A stretch of DNA of 64,000 nucleotides from Eucommia ulmoides (Eukaryota > Streptophyta > Magnoliopsida > Garryales > Eucommiaceae), in the NCBI GenBank assembly GCA_016647705.1, contig CM028328.1:5667311-5731310 (forward strand). Reading direction: 5' to 3'. Both the position numbers and the translations under genes were made by a program. The notes beneath the pieces are model-generated. The model did no database searches. It had not been told where the DNA came from and saw nothing but the letters and a program-made list of their open reading frames with translations. Positions 23,255 through 35,790 of the stretch are shown piece after piece. Position 1 is the first letter of the stretch; every line of letters begins with the position of its first letter.

Positions 23255-23825
23255 CTCATGGTTTGAACCCAAAAAAGGGATCCACTCCATTTTCTTCTAT
23301 TTTTATTTTACTCCCTTTATTTAGTATTATTTCAATTTCAAACCCCATTTTTTTTATTTTTCAATTTCACACCTTTTTTTTTATTCCATTTTTCCTTTTT
23401 CTTTTTATTTTTGAAACATTTCATTTGTTCCAATTTAAGTAGATATCTACTGAAAATAAATTAAGGAGATATTTACTTAATAAATTAAGTAGATATCTAC
23501 TGAAAATAAATTAAGGAGATATCTATTAAACATTACAGAACTCAATATGTTTCTACAAAACTTGTAGGTGAAATTAAATAGATATCCAATGAATTAAAAA
23601 ATATTACAAAATACCACTTACATTGTTCTTCAAGAGACAACTTTTTAAGAACTATCATTTGTTTCAAAAATACAAAAAAAAAAAAAAAAAAAAATGGAAT
23701 AAAGAAAAATGTGTGAAATTGAAAAATAAAGAAATAGGATTTTAAAATTGAAATAATGCTAAATAAAAGGAGTAAAATAAAAATGAGAGAAAATAGAGTG
23801 GGTCCCTTTTTTGGGTCCAAAATCA
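23255..23825. repeat. Long inverted repeat (fold-back element) with arms of ~145 bp
   Basis: The arms at 23255-23400 and 23684-23825 are near reverse complements. The left arm carries 'gaacccaaaaaaggga', 'ttttattttactcc' and 'tttcaatttcacac'. The right arm carries the same phrases reversed. Between them, 23438-23525 is a tandem duplication of 'ttaagtagatatctactgaaaataaattaaggagata' (period about 50). This fits a fold-back MITE. Confidence 0.75.
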
Positions 23826-23826
23826 T

Positions 23827-23827
<1 letters not shown>

Positions 23828-23862
<35 letters not shown>

Positions 23863-24040
23863 TGAGAGAAGAGAGGAAAGAGAGAGAGAGAGGGGCAGGC
23901 GTGGGGCCCGCCTGCCCATTGCCTGTCGAGAGAGAGAGAGGGCAGGCGTGAGGCCCGCTTGCCCACTGCCTGCAGACACAGAGAGAGAGAGAGAGGGGCG
24001 GCGAGGCCCGCCTGCCCTGTGCACAGCGCCAGAGAAAGAG
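23828..24040. repeat. (GA)n microsatellite and ~57-bp tandem repeat with internal hairpins
   Basis: A GA run (23828-23860) leads into three units, each made of a GA tract followed by GGCAGGCGTGGGGCCCGCCTGCC-like self-complementary sequence, near 23892, 23940 and 23996 (later units degenerate). The GC-rich palindromes contrast sharply with the surrounding AT-rich DNA. Open frames on both strands here only reflect the repeat. Confidence 0.8.
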
Positions 24041-24149
24041 AGAGGGACAAAATCGGTAATCCGATTTTCATGGAGGTTTTGGGATGATTCAAAAATCCAT
24101 AGTCCTTGAAAAATTATTTTTTGACCATTTAAGACTGCAGAAATTTTTT

Positions 24150-24430
24150 TCCTACAATTAATTGGGTTCGTTGTGTGACAGATTTTTTCAAGGTTAACAC
24201 AAATGGCAATTTGAAAAGAAACCCAAGAAGAGGCGGAATTGGCGATCTAAGTAGAGATCATCTCCAGACAGATCCCTTTGTGCACGAGGCTTGAAGCAAA
24301 GTTGATGAGCATATATACCGACATTTATATTGCGTCCAACAGAGAATTTTCCAGAATTATCGTCAAAACGAACTTAACCGAAGAAGTGACTCTCATTGTC
24401 TCAAGATACCTTGATCCAATCCTTTAGTTG
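24150..24430 (+). pseudogene. Remnant of an RNase H-like (RVT_3 type) domain
   Basis: Plus-strand reading gives 'FFKVNTNGNLKRNPRRGGIG', then 'LSRDH', and after a one-base frameshift 'EAKLMSIYTDIYIASNREFS' and 'RIIVKTN'. This follows the plan of plant RVT_3 RNase H domains: a 'KVNTDG' strand, a Gly-rich turn with 'RD', an 'EAEL..IY.GL..A' helix and an 'I.ETD' strand. The catalytic Asp of 'NTDG' is Asn here, and the Asp expected in 'VETD' is also Asn, so it could not be active. It is probably left from a LINE ORF2 or a captured RNase H-like gene. Confidence 0.55.
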
Positions 24431-24602
24431 AGGAATATTTTTGAAATTGATTAATTAGATCCTCCAATTTACACCAAGTGAGAGAAACAATTGTGTGTAT
24501 TTTCTTGTCAAGAAAAAGACGAAAGATGAATTTGATCTGAACATTATGGCGACCCATGCAGATGACATGACATACCTCATCCTTGAAAGAATAAAAATGA
24601 GA

Positions 24603-24633
<31 letters not shown>

Positions 24634-25072
24634 AAAAATAAAAAAATAATTGCTTTCTACACCTTTATACTATGGTATTATTTTATTTTAACTCCTTTAC
24701 TTAAAAATTTATACATTGTCCCCTTCTACACTTAACTAAAAGGAGAAACTTACATTTTCTTACAAAAACAAATAAAATGAATGAAATTTACTTTATTTTT
24801 TTAATTTAAATTTAATATTTAAAGGTAAAAAACGAGAAAAATTAACATTTTTTCTTTCTAACTCCTTTTTTCTCTATTTCTATTTTTTTCTCTCTTTTTG
24901 AGTAAAGGCAAAAAAATATAAAGAGTAATTTTATTCATTGCATATAAAATTTAGACAAATTTTTTAATTTCACTCATTTATTTTTTTGCAAATTCAGTTA
25001 AGTTAAACAAAAAAAATAAAATCCAATATATTATAAGTAGAGGAGACAAGTGCAAATTTCTAAAATAGAGGG
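24431..25072. other. AT-rich intergenic DNA
   Basis: Homopolymer-rich sequence with a TA run at 24602-24620. 24655-25000 resembles the AT-rich fold-back MITE sequence seen near 13050-13310 ('tccatgtacttta', 'aaaggagaaa' phrases). No gene found. Confidence 0.45.
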
Positions 25073-26998
25073 TGTTGGTGCAAGAAATTAGCTAACACAC
25101 GCAGTTGGTCTGCTCAAAGTCCATATGGCGATCTTTGGAGTGTGCTCAACAAAATTCTTCTAACATGAGAGTAAGAGCTCGAGGGAAAAATAGTAGTTCA
25201 ATTATTAAGCAAGAAACAATCATTACCTAATGCATTTATTGTCCTGCTATTTCAAGGCGGGGGTAATATTAGTCCCGAAAAATTATAAATCATGAGCTCA
25301 AAGTAGCAGCATAATTCAGCGCGTGGCGAATCGTATGGTGAGTTGCGTGATTAGGTCTTTGGGCCTGGGATTTTGGACCACCAAATGGAGCCATTGGTCT
25401 ACTGTTAGCTCCCAACAAAGTTGGAGGACCATTTGGCATGAACTTAGTGCACTTTGTTACCGAACGTAGTGCATGCGGCACAAACAAAAGAGTTGGCAAC
25501 AAAGGCATCAATTTGGTGCATGTCGCTAACCAAACGTGGCGTATGTGGCGCCAAACAGGGGGTTGGCATAAACCGTGACACAATGCGTTGACAGACAGTG
25601 GCATCATGACACAACACCAACGAGTGTTGGGCATTGTGTTGGTGAACCTAGGCGCAATGTTAGGGCAAGACCTTAGTCGCGAGTGTCAAAGATGTGACAA
25701 CATGCGTTGGAGGAACGGAGAGGCGTCAGACTAAACTGTTGGGCACGCGTTGGCAATATGGTGCGCTGTTGTATAATGTGGACACACATTGGCAATATTG
25801 GAAAAAGGTGTCAGCATGGCAAATGGTATCAGGATTGGGTTTCATGGGTGAGGCATGGAATCAATGGAAGACCTTAGTGTGGTACGAAGGCTAGATTGCA
25901 CAACGTAGTTGCAACGCTATGTTATGGGCCATGTCATGTATGCGGCATGATGCCCGGTTGGGCGCAGCGGTGCATTCTTGTGCGAAAAATGCGCACGACG
26001 TGGGCAAGTCATTAGGCGCAATGACACAACAAAATGTAATGGAACGATAGATTGGACTGGGCAGCTAGGACTTAGTTGATGGACGAAATTCAGTTGAGTG
26101 TAGTAGTTTTGTGGGCATATACTGATTATGTGGGGTGGTTTTGGAGTCTGGATAGAAACCTAACCATGTCAATTGCCTGTGTCATTTGTCCAACATCTAT
26201 GGGGCAGTTTTTTGCATGGTTACCTAATAGTTGGGGCTGTCAACTGACTTTGTTGTATAAAAATAGTATGCATTTCAGATTTGTAAAGGGCAGATTAGTG
26301 AGTTAATGTTTCTATCATCCTTAACCATAAATTATATGTGTATTTTTCTTATTTTGATTGAATAATAAAAAAATGTTGGTTTTGGCTGTAAACGTCATGT
26401 TGTAATGTTTTCTGGTGAGCATGGGTGAGTGTGACAGTAGTTGTCCAAGAACCATATGAGCGCCTTACTAGTTGTTACGGCAACTAGGCCATCACAGCTG
26501 CAAAAAATTCTGGTTGAAATTCGACCCTGTGACACCTACAATGGAGACCAGAAAATAAGACTTGATCCATAAAGATGTTGATTCCCTTTTACTGCTTGGG
26601 TAACCTGCCTAATCCTTGGTACGCCCCAAGTGGACCAGGACAACAACATGATCATAGTTGATCGGCGGAGGGAACTCGGCTGAGATGCATCTGGCTAACA
26701 GTCGACAGCCTTGGGTACCCAAGCAAACTGGTCGGTCGGAACTGGGTAGTCAACTCTAGGCGGAGAGCGGTGAACGTTGACACGTGAAGCATGAGATCTT
26801 GGGCAATGCCTGATGGATAATCTTGATGAAATGAGGTGTTTTGGCTACAAAATTCCACATGTTCGGTGCCATATCTACTCTTCAATGTTTGAGAAGTTTT
26901 GACTTATTTGGAGTAAGAAACCTTTGATTTTTCTCTGATTTAAAGTATAATTTTTGGCTCAAAGATGAAGGTTATAACTGGAAAAAATATCCTCATCA
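25073..26998 (+). mobile_element. LTR-like or non-autonomous retroelement block, ~1.9 kb
   Basis: The block starts TGTTGGTGCAAGAA and ends ATCCTCATCA, the same terminal pattern as the solo LTR at 5514-6275 (TGTTGGTGTCAAGAA ... CCCTCATCA). The two also share 'tgagagtaagagc' near 25164 and 5744. AGAGG occurs just outside both ends (25067-25071 and 27001-27005), a near-miss for a five-base target duplication. The interior is much richer in G and C than its surroundings and has repeats of 'ggcgcaatg' and 'gttggca'. Open frames at 25290-25634 (minus) and 25694-25894 and 26076-26306 (plus) have no recognised domain. Confidence 0.5.
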
Positions 26999-27005
26999 TT
27001 AGAGG

Positions 27006-29456
27006 TGACAAAATGAAGCGAGATTAAAGTAAAAAAAGTAAACAAAAATTAATCATTTTTAAAAATTAAAAAAAAATGAAAATTTAAAGAGAAACAAAAA
27101 CATTCCAAATGCTTTTAAAATTACCAAAATCCAACAAGAAAAAAAAAACATTTAATTAAATTATTTAAAAATAATAATTGAAAAATAATTATTGTTACAA
27201 ACTTAATAAGCCCTTTATTTCTATCATTGCATGTAGAGACGTCCCAAAATGGGTTTTGTTTTGAAGCTCATCCAAACACGTCACAAGGGAAAAAAGTTGA
27301 CTGACCTTATCGATGAACGTTACAATGTTTATCTAATCTAAATATTGGTCGTTGACTGTGCCCTAAAATTGTAAGACAAGTAAAAGACATACGAACCAAA
27401 TTCAGGCTTTATGTCTTTAAATCTTCCCAAAAGGAAAATGTTGTGAGCATCCGCAAGAAGGCATGAAGCCATTTCAAGGTATGAAAAATATTCACTTACT
27501 ATTATTTATTGGGGTTTGGTTAACCATCTACGAAATTAAAAATTTTATCCATACAATTCACGTTATAGTAATTTTTCTAAAAGTTCAAAATCCCTGTAAT
27601 TTTCTATATAATTTTTTTTTGTAATTTTTATGGTGTACAATGATTTTAAACTTTTGACAGAATTATTTGATTTTTTAAAAAAATTATTATAGTAAGTGGA
27701 TTAAATGAATAATGAATTGCAACATTTGGGGTGATGACAAAAGAAGATTTATTTATTTATTTTTTGCTACTTTTATCCTTATGGAAACGGAATTTTTTTT
27801 TAGAAAGAACTAATTTGAACTTATATTTTGGAAGAAAAAAACTATATATTTTTATAATACATGAAATATTTTTTCTCCTTTAGTTTAACTACTCAAGGCA
27901 CACTCTATCATATTATATTAACAAAAATATTATCGGATCATAATATTTCATTTCATATTTTCTAATTGTTATTTTGTATTTTTACTATCCCTCTACACTT
28001 TTTATTTTTAACTTTTTAAATTTTATTCTCTATTTTTATTTCATTATTTTATATTTTTATTTTGTGAATGGCATTGGTAGAAAATTTTAAAAAAATAAAA
28101 ATTGAAAGTAACAATCTAGAAAATAAAATGCAAATAATAATAAAAAAAAAGGATTTCAAAAATAAAAAAAATAAATTTAAAAAAAAATCTCTTTTTAAAT
28201 TCTCATAAATGTATTCTGGTATTTTACTTTTTTTTTTCTATATATAAACCCGATATACAAAAAATAAAAAAAAATAAAATAGAAATTATGGAACAAAAGT
28301 GAAAAATAGAAAAGTAAAAATAGAAAGTAAAATAAAAAAATGTTATACAAGTATTTTTGTCAATAAAATACGATAGTGATGTCTCATGTATTATGAAAAT
28401 GATAGTAATAACCTCAATATTTGTTGAAATGACAAAGATGTCTCGGATATAAACTTAATCTAGAATCGCTTATCTCTTTATAAGTATATATATATTTTCA
28501 ACAATTAACTAAATAAACGATTATGAAATATATATTTCATAAATTAATCTTCAAACAAGATATTTTTTTGCATGTGCGTTTAAATTATTTTTAAATTAAA
28601 GCAAAAATATCTTCTAAAAAATAAAATAAAATAATTTTAGCATTAGACTCATTTGAATTGATCTTTCATTTCATGATCATGATATATTACTATGTTTAAC
28701 AAGTTATCATAAAATTGAAGAAAATATATAAGGTATCGTGTTCATTGGTTACATCTTATTTATCAAACTAATAAAAATATTAAATTCCCATTTTAAAAAT
28801 ATTTTTAGGATGCTAATTTTTTTGGAAAATTGTTTTCTTGTATTGACTTCTAATTCTAAATATCCATTGTTATATTCAAGTGTCACCACCCATCTTTTCC
28901 CCCTTTTTTCACTCAAAATATCATATTATTTATGTAGGCTCTTTCTTCTTTTTTTATCACTTTATGACATAGTCAGCAGCTTTTCGTTTTGCTAAAGATT
29001 ATATTTTTTTTATTATTTATTTGAAATTCATTTCTTTTTTTAAACGAATCCAAAATTAAACAAAATAAAAATATCAGGATTCCATAGTAAAAACAAAGAA
29101 CGTGGCAAACTACTAATTAAAATAGAGATTGCGACAATTGAAAAATTACAGTCTTCCAAATGAGAACTACTCGATCCACGAGTGGTGACCGAGAGTCGTG
29201 ACATGCGAAAAGCGATATACTTTATACATTTGTTTTCAAGACGTCACGCCTGCGTAGTCTTCGTGAAATTTGAGTCAACATATTTGAATAAAATATAGAA
29301 TCCTCGTAGAGATGGTGAGTTCAGTCCATATTAGAAACATATAGATATTCTTATAGGACTTTCTCAGACAGTAATCATATTCTTAGGTCATAATGTCTAA
29401 TATTTTTTTAATTAAATACATAATAAGTTCTTTTTTAGACTCAATCTTAAGTCTTA
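27006..29456. other. Very AT-rich intergenic DNA, no gene seen
   Basis: Long A/T tracts and short 'aaaataaaa' repeats. 27890-28340 shows weak inverted similarity ('tatttttatttcattattttat' against 'aaataaaatagaaa'), suggesting a decayed fold-back element. No RNA gene or coding domain is recognised. Confidence 0.45.
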
Positions 29457-30923
29457 CGGCATGTTTGGTTGAACGGAATAGAATGAAGGTCGAATGGAAT
29501 GGAAGAAGTAATGGAATGAGAGAAGGAATGGAATGGAATGGAATTGTGAATGAAATCACTATTCCATTATCTTATTTGGTTGGTATGGAATGAAAGAAAG
29601 AATGAAATAGTGAAATATAGTAAAATTTTTATTTTACCCTTATAAAATTATTATTCCATTCTCTTATTGATTGGTTATAATGAAAATTTATTATATTTCA
29701 CTATTCTATTCATTTCCTCATTTTATTATATTTTACTATTCAACTCAATTTTAAGTTTTTGTTCTCTAATTTCTATTTTTGTTTTCAATTTTCAATTTCT
29801 ATTCTTTAATTTATGTTTTTGTTCTCAATTTTCAGTTTTCTTTTTCAATTTTCCGTTCTCTAATTTTCTATTTTTTGTTCTCAATTTTCAATTTATGTTC
29901 TCATTTTTTTTTTGTTCTCAATTTTTTGTTTTTATTCTCAATTTTCGATTTCCGTTCTCAATTTTCTATTATCTAATTTTATGTTTTTGTTCTCAATTTT
30001 CTGTTTTTGTTCTCAATTTTATGTTTCTACTCTCTAATTTTATATTTTTGTTCTTAATTTTCAGTTTTCGTTCTCATTTTTCCGTTCTCTAATTTTATAT
30101 TTTTGTTCTCAATTTTCAGTTTATATTCTCAATTTTCTGTTCTCTAATTATATGTTTTTGTTCTCAATTTTTAGTTTATGTTCTCAATTTCCTGTTCTCT
30201 AATTTTCTATTTTTGTTCTCAATTTTCGGTTTATGTTCTGAATTTTCTGTTTTTGTTCTCAATTTTCAGTTTCTGTTCTCAATTTTCGGTTTCCGTTCTC
30301 AATTTTCTATTATCTAATTTTATGTTTTTGTTTTTAATTTTATATTTTTGTTCTCAATTTTCTATTTCTATTCTCTAATTTTATATTTTTGTTCTCAATT
30401 TTCAGTTTTCGTTCTCAATTTTTCGTTCTCTAATTTTATATTTTTGTTCTCAATTTTCAGTTTATGTTTTCAATTTTCTGTTGTCTAATTATATGTTTTT
30501 GTTCTCAATTTTTAGTTTATGTTATCAATTTCCTGTTTTCTAATTTTCTATTTTTGTTCTCAATTTTCTATTTCTATTCTCAATTTTCAGTTTCTATTCT
30601 CAATTTTCAGTTTCTATTCTCAATTTTCTAGTTTTATTCTCAATTTTTTGTTCTCAATTTTCTATTTCTATTTCCAATTTTCTATTCTCTAATTTCAATT
30701 TATGTTCTCTAATTTTTATTTTTATTCTCAATTTTCAAGGGCTTAATTACAAGGGCAATCATGTAATTTAAGATATTAATTCCATTGGGTTGGAATCCCA
30801 TTCCATCCCATTTCAAATAGAATCTCATTCCAATGGAATCATAGAGAACCAAACAACGGAATAGGAATCGAGGGCGAAATGCGATTCCATTCTGCCCTCG
30901 ATTCCATCCAACCAAACATGCCG
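29457..30923. mobile_element. PIF/Harbinger-type MITE with expanded minisatellite core, 1467 bp
   Basis: The ends are CGGCATGTTTGGTTGAACGG and, inverted, CGGCATGTTTGGTTGGATGG, flanked exactly by TTA (29454-29456 and 30924-30926). Inverted subterminal 'ggaatggaatgg' and 'ccattccattcc' blocks lie just inside. The centre is almost entirely a minisatellite, described separately. No transposase is present. Confidence 0.8.
29755..30735 (+). repeat. Degenerate minisatellite, ~18-bp unit
   Basis: About 980 bp built of variants of 'gttctcaattttcagttt', often alternating with 'gttctctaattttatatttt', so units of about 18 and 20 bases interleave. All three plus frames are largely open because the unit rarely makes a stop, giving artificial Phe/Ser-rich frames. 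Higher-order duplication is visible: the block near 30000-30180 is very similar to the block near 30345-30520. Confidence 0.85.
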
Positions 30924-31244
30924 TTAGTGTTTATTAAATATATAATATATTTTTTTATTATTTTTTTTAAATATTATAATTCAACCTTATCCCACAAAAT
31001 TTGTACTCGGAGTTATTTGTGTTCTCATGGTTGGCCTTAAACACATGAAAGCGCGTGGTAAACTCTCAACCACACAGAGAGTAGTACTTGACCTTCTATC
31101 AGATTGTCCGGGTCCCACCAAAGTGCCCAACTGAAACCAGCAACGTCCAGACCCGGTCCGGTTCATTTCCCCTGCATTACCAATTATTGCATTACCCTAT
31201 TGTACTCTTGAATAGATCAAAGGCATAAAATCAAATTTCATTTT

Positions 31245-31605
31245 TGTGTTTTTTCTGAAAAAAGAGGTTTTTGAACTTTCCACCCTCGAGGTTTTGAAGA
31301 AATCTCACTTTAGCTCTTTCACTTTTAATTTAAACATATTAAATCTTAAAATATCTAAATCATGTCAAATCAGTCAAAATTGATAACTCTGTCATTTTTT
31401 ATGAAAAAAATTAACCACGTGTTAAATATAAATTCACTCATATGGATGAATTATGTCTTTAAAAATGATGGAATGACGGACTTGACGCAATTTAGCAATT
31501 TAGATATTTCAGGGTTTAAGGTTTTGTTCAAATTGAAATAATAGGGGTGAAAGTGAGATTTCTCAAAAACTTCATGGGCTGTAAGTGCAAAAAGCTCAAA
31601 AAAAA
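31245..31605. repeat. Fold-back MITE-like inverted repeat, ~360 bp
   Basis: The left arm ('gaggtttttgaactttccaccctcgag...aaatctcactttagc') and right arm ('gtgaaagtgagatttctcaaaaacttcatggg') are reverse complements over about 110 bases. 36690-38005 is a related element with the same 'aaagtgagattt' phrase. Confidence 0.65.
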
Positions 31606-32282
31606 ATATATATATTTTTTTTTGTAAAAATCTATAAATTTATATTCCCAAAATATCGCATCATTTCAATCACACTATCATTTTTTTAATCATTATTTTT
31701 GTTTTTTCTTTATATTTTTCACTATTTTCTTTTAACTTTATTCTATATTTTTTTAATGGTGTTTCTATTTTGAAAAATTTGTCGAGAACTCCCAAATTTT
31801 AAAAAGTAACCTTTTAAGAATTAATCAAAATAATTTTATACTACAACTACATAAATAATTTCATTCAAAAAATTATCCCTTATTTATATATGTATATATA
31901 CGTAAGAGTTGGCGCACAATTTTTAAAAAAAATAAAACTTGTAAATAATGTTTCATTTGAGTGAGTCTCAAAATTATTTGAATTTAAAATAGAATTATTT
32001 TTTTGTCTCGTCATAGGTGTTAAATAACTATTATTTTCAAAATGGAGGGGTAACTTCGTCCGTAATGTACAACTTATTAATGCAAATTTCAGAAACAGCA
32101 AATGCAGTGTATGTACATTGTAGAGAGAGACATTCTCCTCTCCTACTTCTTATAAACTTCCTATTTTGCACTCCATGCAGAGTAGAGGACTGGAGGCTGG
32201 AGCGCTCTCTCTCTCTCTCTCTCTCACTCACACATACACGCACTCATTCTCTCTCTCTAAAGAACAAAAAACGCCATTTCCA
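31606..32282 (+). promoter_or_regulatory. Upstream region and leader of the tyrosine aminotransferase-like gene
   Basis: AT-rich DNA followed by a CT microsatellite (32204-32224) and a second short CT run (32249-32258) in the presumed 5' leader. A TATA-like 'tatatatgtatatata' lies at 31886-31901, but it is nearly 400 bases before the ATG, so I do not claim it as the core promoter. The first in-frame ATG followed by conserved sequence is at 32283. Confidence 0.4.
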
Positions 32283-35200
32283 ATGGAGAATGCGCCGAGG
32301 AAAGATTTGGGCAATGGACATCATGAAGTGGAAACGCCGTCCAACGTCTCAATCAAGGGGATTCTCGCTCTTCTGATGGCCAATTTGAATTCAAATTCAA
32401 AACAGAGATTGATTTCTCTGGGTATGGGAGACCCGACGGCGTATTCATGCTTCCACACCACCGCCGTCGCTGCAGAAGCCGTCGCCGATGCTCTTTGCTC
32501 CGATAAGTTCAATGGCTACTCTCCCACAGCTGGTCTTCCCCAAACCAGAAAGTAATTTTTCTTTCCCCTTTTAATCTTTGAATTTTTTGGTCTATTGGGT
32601 TTGGTTTGATTTCTGGAAACGATTGGAATTTGATTGAATTCTGGAATTGGGTAATTAATCTGGGTGTGCGGAATTCTTGATTCTCTGTTTTTAACTTCAT
32701 TGATTGTTAGTTGATTGTATTGCAGCATGTTAATTTTGGTTTCTATGCGTGATTTTTGGATTTTTATTTGGGTGCTCGTGAGTGTGAAATCTAGATCTGA
32801 ATTCTCAAATGGAACTATTAGGTAGTGTTTGTCATTTTAACGTGCATGCATTCATTTTGGACCGAAAATGGATTGTTCTCAACACGCATTTTGGGATATT
32901 TTTGTCATTTTTCTAAAGATCGATGAATAAATATAGAGTCCAGAAAGAGAAGAAAAAATGAGACTAAAGTTTATTATATCTTAATGAATGAATACAAAAG
33001 CAAAAAGAACTTAAATAGGCATTGGAAAAATCTAGAAAGTGAATAAAAGACTATTCTACCCTTAATACTAAATAATAATAATAACTCTAATAATTTAATC
33101 ACTCTAAATTTAATATTTTTTCACTAATTTCTCTTTTTTATTTTCTAGAAATATCGTTGTTATAAAAAGATTAAAGAAACACATATTAGATTTAGTGGAA
33201 TGATTAAATTAAGAAAATATTCCTATTAGAAGGTTATGTACTGGGAACCGTCTATTTTATATCTAAAATCATTAACAACGTTTATAATTTTGTGAGATTG
33301 AAACAAATGTGAAACTTGAAGGACCAAATGTGCAATTTGGCAAACCTCAGGGTCTATATAGACAAGCATCCCGGGACTAAAAATATAATTGTCTCGTAAA
33401 CTAAGGTTGTGTTTGGTTGCATAGAATTGGAGTTCTTAGAATTGATATTAGAAATAAAGTATTTAACAATCTAAAAATTTAACATGCATTTATACTTATT
33501 ATTATATTTTTTTCATATAAACCAGGGCGATTGCTGAATATTTATCTCGTGATCTTCCGTACAAATTATCATCAGACGATGTTTATGTCACGGCTGGTTG
33601 CACGCAGGCGATAGAAGTCACGTTGTCGATTTTGGCCCGGCCTGGTGCAAATATATTGATCCCAAGGCCCGGGTTTCCGATTTACGGACTGTGTGCGGCC
33701 TTTAGAAACCTCGAAATTCGCCATTTCGATCTTCAACCCGACAATGGTTGGGAGGTCGATCTGGACTCAGTCGAGTCTCTTGCGGATCATAACACGGTGG
33801 CAATGGTGATCATAAACCCTGGGAATCCATGTGGCAACGTCTATTCCTACCAACACCTCAAAAAGGTCTGTTTGGTTTGGTTTTTAAAAATAGAGTTTTT
33901 GAATACGTTTTTTGATGAACCAAACACGATCTATATACTTTCTATCAAGTTTTCACTTATGTTTTGAATTCAGAGTTTCTGGATATAGTTTTCTGCTAAG
34001 CATCATACACTACATACTTTCGTTCATGTTTTCAATTGTTTTGTGAATACGGAGTTTCTGAATACAGTTTTATGCGAACTGAACAGATCCATATATTTTT
34101 TTTACTATTTCACCCATATGCGCTTTTATGATCCGTTTGAGTGAAGTATTTTATTTCGAAAAGGGTTCCGTAAAATTTTCTTCAAAAAATTATAAAGAAA
34201 AATTTACAAATCTCTTCTCAAAATCAAATACCTTATAATCAAACGCACCCTTAGTTTGATTTTCTGTAGTTTTTTGAATAAAAAGTTTCATGAACCAAAT
34301 ATGGTCGATATACTTTTGTATTTTTAATTTTTTTATATAGAGTTTCTAGATACAGTTTTCTTCGTCCCAAACAGCATCTCTATACACTTCGATATTCATT
34401 TTCCTCTTTTTTTTTTTTCCCGAATTTAGATAGTTGAAACTGCGAAAAGGCTTAGGGTTCTTGTGATAGCGGACGAGGTATACGGGCACCTTGCTTTTGG
34501 GGATACTCCATTTGTGCCGATGGGAGTTTTTGGCAGCATTTGGCCGGTTATTACACTCGGTTCGTTGTCTAAAAGATGGATAGTGCCCGGGTGGCGGCTT
34601 GGGTGGCTTGTGACTAGTGATCCTTCCGGACACTTCAAAACTCCCAAGGTTAGTTATAAGGTCGCCTTTGTTTAGTGTTTATTCCTAGAAAATTTCGAAT
34701 AGAATTAGAAATTTTGGAACAATTGTTTTCTGTTCTGAAAAACTCGAAACAGAATGAAACAATTTTTTCTTTCTTTGTTTCTTTTTGCTATTGTATTTCT
34801 GTATTTGTTCCTAGTTTTACGGAAACAACAACAAAAAATAGAAATAGAAACACTAAGGTGGGGTTTGTTTAGGGGTTCCGTTCTTAGAAAATTAAATACA
34901 GAAACAAAAGTTCGAGAATAATTCTATTTGTTCCCTGAAATTTTATTTTTGTTCACAAAATTCGAGTTTGGTCCCCAAAAAAAGAAAAGAAAAAAATAGG
35001 AATATGGACAATTAACAAAGGGGGCTTAGGTGGTGTTTTAGTGTTTTCGTCCCTCAAATTTCTGTTTTTTGTTGTCAGAAAATTTAACACGGAAACAAAA
35101 ATATGGGAACAATTCTGTTTTGTTCCTAGATTTTTATTTTTTTTATTTTTCCTAACATTCTAGATTTTCTTTGTTCCCAAATTTCAGTTCTAGTTCCCAG

Positions 35201-35742
35201 AAAACTAGGAACAGAAACAAAAAGTATGGGAACAGAAACACCAATGGAACAGAGTAAACAAACGCCACTTATAGTTCTCATTCAGGGACATAGTATTCGG
35301 TGTTTCAGATAATATATATAGATAAAATAGTATACTCATAGGGCTAATTCATCGTTTTTTTTTCCGTTAGATGATTGAGCGAATTAAGAAGTACTTCGAT
35401 ATTTGTGGAGGACCTGCAACCTTTATACAGGTTTGTTGCTCATTACTTGAATCAAATTCAACATTTTTTAATTAAAAAAAAATCATAATCTTATTACAAA
35501 ATTTTTCAATTTACGTTTGATGATATTTATTTTTAGGCAGCGGTTCCTCGTATTCTTGAACAAACAGAAGAGGTTTTCTTCACGAGAACGATTAGTATAC
35601 TGAAGCAAACCGCCAATATTTGCTGCAACCGAATTAAAGAAATTAGTTGCATCAGTTGCACGACCCTACCACAAGGATCCATGGTTATGATGGTGAGAAA
35701 TTGAAAAAAATAAAAATTGCATTCATATAAATAGTTAGATTT

Positions 35743-35790
<48 letters not shown>

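Noticed and set aside
23542-24109. Open frames of up to 160 codons on both strands
   Set aside because: They follow the GA/CT microsatellite and GC-rich tandem repeat; the translations are low-complexity and have no domain.
25290-25894. Open frames in the GC-rich block at 25-27 kb
   Set aside because: Composition is uniform across strands, no domain is recognisable, and the block has LTR-like ends.
29667-30378. Long Phe/Ser-rich open frames on the plus strand
   Set aside because: They arise because the minisatellite unit lacks stops in these frames; the peptide simply repeats the unit.
29755-30735. Possible CRISPR-like array because of short regular repeats
   Set aside because: The repeats are directly adjacent and degenerate, with no unique spacers, in a plant genome.
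32552-33525. Possible extra exon in intron 1 of the TAT-like gene
   Set aside because: The flanking exons join in frame within a conserved motif (TRKAIAEYL), leaving no missing residues.
33866-33967. Extension of TAT-like exon 2 past its donor (open frame to 33967)
   Set aside because: The GT donor at 33866 joins exactly in frame to the next conserved exon; the extension is intron sequence.
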